DNA of 64,000 bases from Nephromyces sp. MM_2019 (Eukaryota; Apicomplexa; Aconoidasida; Nephromycida): positions 52,389-116,388 of the forward strand of contig JADHZB010001445.1 in the NCBI GenBank assembly GCA_015657535.1, in the 5' to 3' direction. Each line of letters begins with the position of its first letter. The first letter of the stretch is position 1. Shown piece after piece: positions 57,298-64,000 of this stretch. Under the pieces are notes generated by a model, which did no database searches, was not told where the DNA came from, and saw only the letters and a program-made list of their open reading frames with translations. A program made the translations under genes and the position numbers.

Positions 57298-58736
57298 CAG
57301 TCTATATTTAGTACTTTCTGGGGTTTTTCTCTAGCTTTTTAACCACTGTTACTTTTATATGCCACTCTGGGTGCTCATTCTCTCGTTCTGAGAGCTTGTT
57401 TCACTTTACAACTTTGTACGAGTGTTTGAAGGAGTCATTAGGTGTGTCCTGTGCTTAGAAGGCTTGTTGCTCACCTTGAGCACTCTTTTTAACTAGTTTC
57501 CATGCAGTGGGTATCATCAGGCCTGAGTAGCGGGAAACTGTAGAGAATAATATGATGATTATACTGAGCAAATGAGGAACCTGGAGCTTTTAAATGTAGA
57601 ACCTTGCAGGGAAGGGACGGTTACATCTTTGTGAACAGCATCACAAATTATTTTCATGATGAAAGGCAAAAAGTACCATTAGCTTGCAAAAAAAAAGATT
57701 GCCAATGAAGCAAAAAGCATTGTTGGCTTGCGGCAAACAGTTGCTCTTTTATCATAACTGGCTTCGATTTCCGGGCGCGTTTATAGCGTGAAATGGACTG
57801 AATATTTCATTAGATAAAAAAAGCTGCAGAAACTTGGCTTAATGCTTGTTTAGAATAAGAATTAAGAAATTTTTTTTGCCCTACTGAAATTAACTAATAT
57901 AGTATTAGCAGCATAGCTACATCCTAGGTGATGTAGAGCTGCATATTTTAGATAGGATTTCTTAAAATGTAGACTATTTCAAACAATGCATTGCTTTAAA
58001 GGCGATTTGATTATGCATTACACCAACTAAATGTGTGTGCAGCACTTGTTCTATGGCAGCCTGCGCCGAGCTGCCTATTATTTTGATTAAAAAAGGTTTT
58101 TTGGCAGCTTCAGATTAGACGATTTTTAGTCAAAAAAAATAATATTTTTTGCGCAGGCAATAATTGCACTCTTTTTGCTGGATTTTAGTATATTTACACG
58201 AATTGGAAGCGGGTGCTTCGCCTGTAAAGCTTGGTAACATATCCTCAGAATAATAAAACTTCACCCGAATGGTAACTCCACTTTTTTCTGTTATTGCAAA
58301 GCTTTGAATATATTGAAAAGTATAATTCAATTCTCTCAATAAGATTATGCCGCTACGTCATTATCTAATCTAATCCAGATATATGTATATAAGATTGTGT
58401 TTTATTTTGTACTAATTTGACATTAATTTCACGCTTTTTGCCCTGGTCAGAAACAGGAAAACATTTCTGTTGCTTTTAAACGGAGAAAAAATTCACAAGC
58501 AAGACTTAATCAGGGCCACGCTTATGAATTTCCTCGAGACTTGGATAGGTGTAGCATCATAAGCTGATATTTCATAGAGTGCTAGTGACCTGAGCCAGAT
58601 TTTTTCCTTTCAAGGTTCCCCTCCTGAAGCTATTTCATGAGGAAAATTTGAACTTCGCTGCAGTTTTTTTTGTAAAAAAAATCCCTTAATTGATGGAATA
58701 TCCGGTCATTGCAAATGCCAATACGATTAAGTTAAA
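57298..58736. other. Stretch without a supported gene
   Basis: Searched by eye for the missing E2 catalytic core without success. One segment after ccctggtcag near 58451 (ENISVAFKRRKNSQARLNQG) is open up to a GT about 100 bp later and could be an exon, but nothing flanks it. Confidence 0.35.
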
Positions 58737-58982
58737 ATGATACAAAAGGCCGATGCTGCCACTTATTTCTCGTTGCTCCAAAACGAAAACTATGCTATTG
58801 ATAAGAGGAAAGCATTACCATTTGAGTTAGAATACCCCGGCGAGCTTTTTAAAGATTATAATGCACATTTGCTATGTTTTAGCTGCACGTCATTCGCATC
58901 ACGGATAGTGACCTGGTTTTTGCGCGTGAGTAAAGGGAAGGTGCTCCTACCATGTATGTTATTGGGCGGGCAAAAATGTTAG
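58737..58982 (+). CDS. Candidate first exon or short ORF (81 aa)
   Basis: ATG 58737 opens MIQKADAATYFSLLQNENYA, then DKRKALPFELEYPGELFKDY, which is balanced and soluble-protein-like. The second half turns Cys/Phe-rich and may already be intronic, with TAG 58980-58982 reached by read-through. No family recognised and no clear donor. Confidence 0.35.
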   Translation: MIQKADAATYFSLLQNENYAIDKRKALPFELEYPGELFKDYNAHLLCFSCTSFASRIVTWFLRVSKGKVLLPCMLLGGQKC

Positions 58983-60753
58983 TTATCAGCAACTTCACTG
59001 ATAGTCTGCAATAAATTTCATTTATACTTCCGAGTTACGGACGGCGCCACTTTATATCTCATTTTTTGAGTTTAGTTCTTAATGTGAACACGCAGGCAGC
59101 AGTATCAGTAGTGGTTACACTGATTAGCATTAGAATTCGCTACAGTGGTAGTGGTAGCTATAGATAAAGCAGTGGTAGCTGTAGTGCTAGTAATTTTGCT
59201 TTAGGGGAAGCTAATGATCGACTTTATGTGGTGCTATTTCATGGCATTAGGGTGTGCTATTTAATGATATTACGTGGTTCTAGTAGTTAACTTTATTTAT
59301 TGCTATTTAAGGACTTTACTTTACAAACCTGCTCAATTACCAAACGGACCCAAAAATACAACAAAATATTCACCCACTTTATACGCAGTCTTTCGCGCTA
59401 AAAGCTTCCCTATACCAAACCAATATCCACCTGTTGCCCGGAGAAAGGCAAAATTAGTACTCCTTTATTCTTTCGCACTTTATGATCTAAAGCAACTTTT
59501 TTAGCTAATTTGCATATATAGACGAATATATATGTATCTAAGCAAACTCTAGATGTGGGGCACAGTCTAAAAACTAGGGTACGAACAAGCTTCCATCTAT
59601 AGACCCCCTTGTTGTGAAAGTATGATATCACTTTCTCCATTTTGACGTTGCAGAATCTCTCTTAAATCGAAAGTTTTACTAGTGTAACAGACTATTAAGG
59701 TGCAGTTTAAATTTTCCAACGCAAATAATTTATATATTTGTACCTTTTTTTAAAACCATGGATCCTAGAAAGAGATAGCAAACTCTCGCAAAATCCCCCT
59801 TGGAAGCCAGAATCTCCTCTAGTTTACGCAAGAAAAACTTGGGTAGGATAAATTAATGGGGGCCAAATTTTCGGTGGTAGGGAGCGTTGTATCGCTAGCT
59901 TAATGGCAAAAGTTATGGTAAAATTTCTCTTTAGAAAAAAATTTTGGTTTAATATGAGGGTTGTTACATTTGTAAATACTCTATAGACAAGCTTCAGTCT
60001 CATGTTGCGCGGAGCTGGTTATATACCAGGTATGCTTTGGAATTTTTTATTTTGATTGATATGATGATTATTTCAATGGCTTAGCTATCGCACCTGTTTG
60101 ACTTCATGGTGGTAACTGGCCTAAAGGAGGACAAAAAATTTTTTATTCTTAAAGGACTACTTGTGACCGAATAGCATCTGATATCTTTAGTGGAGCTTAT
60201 TTTATAGCTTTGTGGCTTCACTCTATTTCTTGCTCGAAAAAGATCCTCTGATTGCGGCGAAAATTTTTTTTCTCGTGCAACTGCTGCCAGCTAGTAGCCC
60301 TCAAGGGGAGATGCAGAAATCCGCTTGAGCGAGCATAGCAAACAAGCTGATCAAGGGATTTTCTTTGTACATACAAAATTTTTAAGCATCTCATCATCTA
60401 TTAACGTCTTTTCAGTACTACGTGCAATTACCATTACTTGGATCCTTAGAATATATCGAGGATCCACTGAGTTTATTTGCTAACTTACACAGTAACGGCT
60501 AGTAGTTTATGTTTGTATTTCCGTGCATCTGATGACCCATGTGCGTATACAAAATCAGACGTTTTGCAGAGACTTGACTTGATAGCTGTGACTTAAGATT
60601 ACTCTCTAACGTATTATATGGAAGATGTAGCTTAAAGATGATCCTATATATATACCAGTGCGTGGTGTGTGTGTTTTTTTTTTCCTCTTTAGAATCTTCA
60701 CTTTTCTGAAAATCGATACCATTTTTTGGTGTCTTTTGGCTGCGGAAGATAAA
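58983..60753. other. Stretch without a supported gene; GTGGTAG(C/T) repeats
   Basis: At 59100-59200 there are imperfect GTGGTAGCTGTAG/GCAGTGGTAG repeats. A + frame, 59274-59504 (LPNGPKNTTKYSPTLYAVFR), is open but has no ATG near its protein-like part. The rest is AT-rich and stop-dense. Confidence 0.35.
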
Positions 60754-61192
60754 ATGGGGAATAAGGGTGATGAAAAGAAGGAGGAAGAATCGCAGGGACC
60801 TACTCCTTTGTTTCCTGAGATGGAGGACGGGGATTCTCCGTCATCACCATTGAAGGGATCTTCCGAGACTGGCGATGCCAAGATGCATTTTCCAGATATG
60901 TCTTTTTCTTTGCAAAGTAGGTTGCGTACCCGGGATTCAAAGGATTCTACGGATTCCGGGGACGTTGGATGGAATCTTCTCTTCAAGCGAGTAAGGAATA
61001 ATGAGATTCTCTTCTTCTTCTTTATGTTTTCTAGAAGGAAGATAATGCGATTTTTTTGCTTCCTTAAAAAATGCGCTGCGCAAGCGAAAAATCGCTGGGA
61101 TTCTCGAATCTGCGCTCAAGAATGCTCTGGGAACATGTTACTCTCTCCATATACTGCTTCTTGATGCCGTGCTGCATTTCATGTGTGATTAA
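60754..61192 (+). CDS. Candidate two-exon gene with MGN start
   Basis: Exon 1 (60754-60990) runs from ATG MGNKGDEKKEEESQGPTPLF through a Ser/Asp/Pro-rich region (EMEDGDSPSSPLKGSSETGD, SRLRTRDSKDSTDSG) to GWNLLFKR and a GTAAGG donor in phase 0. It is charged, disordered and clearly coding. Glycine at position 2 would permit N-myristoylation, although position 6 is Asp rather than Ser/Thr. The second exon is ambiguous. One option is a 44-nt intron with an excellent pyrimidine tract (acceptor ttttctag, exon from 61035, ten codons to TAA). The other is the acceptor gcgcaag at 61084, which gives an amphipathic helix (RKIAGILESALKNALGT) ending TAA 61190-61192. Function unknown. Confidence 0.55.
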
Positions 61193-62025
61193 CGCGGTTC
61201 AATGCCATTTTATGGGGTATTTACGTGAAGAGTAAGTGGAAAGCTTAGGAAATCAAGGCAGTAGAGGTTTATATCTCTTTGAATGCACCAAACTGCCTGT
61301 TTTTCACGTGCTACCTTTTTTTTCAACTTGAAGCTAATCGGAAACTGATTTTGCGCACTTTTTCATACTCTAGCGCTGAGAGGAAGAAATTTTCGATGAT
61401 TTTTTATGTTTAATAAAATATATATTCTTCAAATTTCACCTTTTTTTCGCGGTATTTTTCTACCATTCTCTTATCCTGAGTTGATTCTACTCGTTGAATT
61501 TTTTGTTTAGCTAAGGAATTATGCCATGCTATGAAGACAGCGGTAGCAGCTGTTCTTTTTAATGTGTCTATAAATACTTGTTCTGCTAGCTTCATAGCTT
61601 TCTTCGCTGCTCTACGGCGTTATTTTCGCTTAATCCTCCAAAGAAGTGATATTTTATGATATTTCGGTGTGTGTTTCGTATGTTCCTCTATGCTTTGTAT
61701 ATATATGTCTTCAAGTATTTGGTTCGTATGTGTGTGAGTTTCATATGTATTCCAGTGTTTCGTGTGGGAATGAATAGCCACTATGAAATCGACTGCATCA
61801 CATGCTGTTTGTGCGATTTCTCTTTTTTGCTTCGAAGTTACTAAAGCTCATCGTTATCCATAGTTTTGATTGAGCTTTCTGTTGTTTGACTGAAGTTCTA
61901 CTCGAATATCTTTTCTCTTTTCTCCTCCCTTTCTGTAGCTTCCTTGTGTGTTCACACACGTCTTCTTTGGCTATGCAAATTCGACGAAATTTCCTACTTT
62001 CTACTGTCTTTAAAAGGTCTTGAAT
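61193..62025. other. Intergenic-looking stretch
   Basis: AT-rich, stop-dense sequence between two + strand genes. No supported feature. Confidence 0.45.
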
Positions 62026-62202
62026 ATGAACAATGAGAAGATGGGAAGGGTTTCCTACTTTGATAGGCTTCAACCAGCCAAAGTGAGGAGCCCTTCAACA
62101 AAGGCTGCTTCGATTTCGGAACACGCCTACATTCGCTTGCAGCCAACCCGAGACCTTTTTCTCCACTCTGCTCAGGAAGAAGAGACTGTAGAAGTTTCCA
62201 GA
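62026..62202 (+). CDS. First exon of an unidentified + strand gene
   Basis: ATG 62026 (MNNEKMGRVSYFDRLQPAKV) opens 59 codons ending TVEVSR|GTAAGC, a strong donor in phase 0. The text is polar and balanced (RSPSTKAASISEHAYIRLQP, HSAQEEETVEVSR). The next exon was not found before the satellite at the right edge. A pure TG tract (62243-62262) follows in the presumed intron. Confidence 0.5.
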
Positions 62203-63532
62203 GTAAGCTCAATATGCCGATTGCTTTGAATATTAATAGCAGGCGTGTGTGTGTGTGTGTGCGTGGATTTTTTTTCTCGCTTTTTTGACCTGTTATGTAT
62301 GAGTAGATAAAAAGTACTCTTCTTGTGCGTGTTTTTTTCTGTGAATCATTGGCAATCTTATCGAAAGATAGCAATGTAGTGTACGCAAACCTTGCTAAAA
62401 AATTGGTTTTTCAGTAACCTCTGAGTATGGCGGTGTACTTAAAGTGAGATTTACTCAGTAAAGGTGATTTTTATGCTTCTGATTGCTGCATAATGTATTG
62501 GCCAGTTTTTAGTAGTTTGCAATGAAGTTTTTGAAGGCATATTTGATGATTTCAGTAAGAATTTTAATGATGAAATTATCGATAGTATTTCGCTGTTTTC
62601 GTGCTTAAATCTTATTCCCTTCTGCATTTACTTGACTATCACTTTCTGCGTTATCTTTTTTCATCCCACTCAGTTGTGCATGTAGATGTTTGCACAGCTA
62701 TGTAAGTACACCTACAAAAAGCAGCTATAAAAGCTTATCTACTCATGAATTAACACACACTCCAGAGAGAGCATGACATGACTTGAAGATGTTAAAATTT
62801 CGCAAGTTTTACTGAGGCTTCTTCTATTATTTGCATATTCATGCACTAAATGGATAGAGTAACAATTATTATAGCACTACTGAACTGCTCTTATTGCTGA
62901 TATAGGATATATTGAATGAGTCCTCGCTCTCTTTGTTTTTTTGAAAGAGAGTGTGTTTTTTTAAGGATTTGAGCCTTTTTTTTCATACACTTAATCAGCG
63001 ATCTCTTCTTCATTTTCAGCTTCTTTCCTGTCTTTATCTTGTGTGTGTGTAATGCAGAAAGTAAAGGCATTTTCACTGTGTCTTCCTAATGAGCAGGCAG
63101 TTTTTTTAGTTTAAGTAGAAAGCAAAGGGGGGAAGAATAAGGATTTTCTTTGGTAGTAGACTGCTATCGTCTCATTCAATGATTGGAAATTTATGCTTTT
63201 TAGCATTGTATAAGGGCTTTTATATGGCTGCTGCTTAAGAATAGCCGGAATACACTGGAATTTTTTGATTGTGTGGTGAGCAGTAGAAACATACGCACAC
63301 ACATACATACAGGTAGTGGGTGATGGTGTTTCGCTTTTATATGAAAGATGGATCGGCAGAGAAGGAAACTCGCAGTTTATGTTAATTTTTTCGTTCACAC
63401 ACCTGAGGAGTAGTATTACGCACACGCACGCTCGTGAAGTAGTGTTAAACACACACAACCTCGTGGAGTATCACGAGGTGCACACACTCCTATAGTACTA
63501 TTACGCGCAGATTGGCATTATAAAAACATTAG
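62203..63532. other. Presumed intron or spacer before the satellite
   Basis: A TG tract lies at 62243-62262. - strand frames (61994-62374, 63111-63458) overlap CA-rich DNA and are unsupported. No exon was recognised. Confidence 0.4.
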
Positions 63533-64000
63533 TATAACACACACATCACCCAGCATTACACACACATATCAACCAGCATTACACACATCAACCAGCATTA
63601 CACACGCATCACCCAGCATTATACACACATATCAACCAGCATTACACACATCAACCAGCATTATACACACATATCACCCAGCATTATACACACACATCAC
63701 CCAGCATCACACACACATATCACCCAGCATTACACACATCACCCAGCATTATACACACACATCACCCAGCATTATACACACACATCACCCAGATTATTAC
63801 ACACACATCACCCAGCATTATACACACACATCACCCAGCATTACACACACACATCACCCAGCATTACACACACGCATCACCCAGCATCACACACACATAT
63901 CACCCAGCATTACACACATCACCCAGCATTATACACACACATCACCCAGCATTATACACACACGCATCACCCAGCATCACACACACATATCACCCAGCAT
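63533..64000. repeat. CA-rich satellite array running off the right edge
   Basis: At least twenty tandem units of 17-23 bp with the constant core ATCACCCAGCATTA or its variants (ATCAACCAGCATTA, CATCAC), separated by ACACACAC spacers of varying length. Higher-order blocks of several units recur (for example the segment near 63705-63790 reappears near 63885-63965), which indicates recent block duplication. The array continues past the window. Confidence 0.93.

Overview
This is a nuclear window from a unicellular eukaryote. The base composition is moderately AT-rich, the introns are GT-AG, and genes lie on both strands. Four genes are recognisable by family: a Ca2+/H+ antiporter (CAX) fragment at the left edge, the ESCRT-II subunit VPS25, ribosomal protein eL15 (RPL15) in four exons, and the ribosome-biogenesis factor Esf2/ABT1 in two exons. 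Two are recognisable by domain: a BAH plus TFIIS-central-domain chromatin protein, and a pyruvate dehydrogenase E2 fragment. CAX points to a protist or alga rather than an animal. VPS25 argues against typical apicomplexans, which have lost ESCRT-II. I cannot name the lineage from the sequence alone.

Layout. 0-2.6 kb holds the 3' half of CAX on +. 2.6-7.6 kb is unresolved. 7.6-10 kb holds a five-exon + strand gene of unknown function whose phases all close. 11.7-17.6 kb holds a run of candidate short-exon + strand genes, one with an acidic N-terminus and a CX9C segment, ending at VPS25 (17.9-18.7 kb). 19-20.9 kb has exon candidates on both strands and a 34-bp triplicate. 21.1-24.3 kb holds two long intronless - strand genes: a secreted coiled-coil protein, and a protein with a beta-rich, C2-like N-terminus. 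24.3-30 kb is AT-rich with - strand exon candidates. 30.1-30.8 kb is a clean + strand ORF. 36.3-39.0 kb is RPL15. 41.6-52 kb is crowded with CA/TG simple repeats and minisatellites and contains ESF2 (47.0-49.0 kb). 52.1-55.2 kb is the BAH/TFS2M gene on -. 57.0-57.3 kb holds the PDH E2 fragment. 60.7-62.2 kb has two + strand first exons. A CA-rich satellite runs off the right edge from about 63.5 kb.

Limits. Only long ORFs, homology-anchored exons and tandem repeats are firm. Many multi-exon models below rest on open frames plus phase-compatible splice sites. In this composition such chains can arise by chance, and opposite-strand frames sometimes look equally plausible. These models carry low confidence and are hypotheses for RNA-seq. 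No coherent operon-like pathway or CRISPR array was seen, and no tRNA or rRNA gene could be supported by eye. No multi-gene system could be shown. The most unusual items are the E2 fragment, two possible introns of 17 and 19 nt, and a 62-bp duplication across the ESF2 stop codon.
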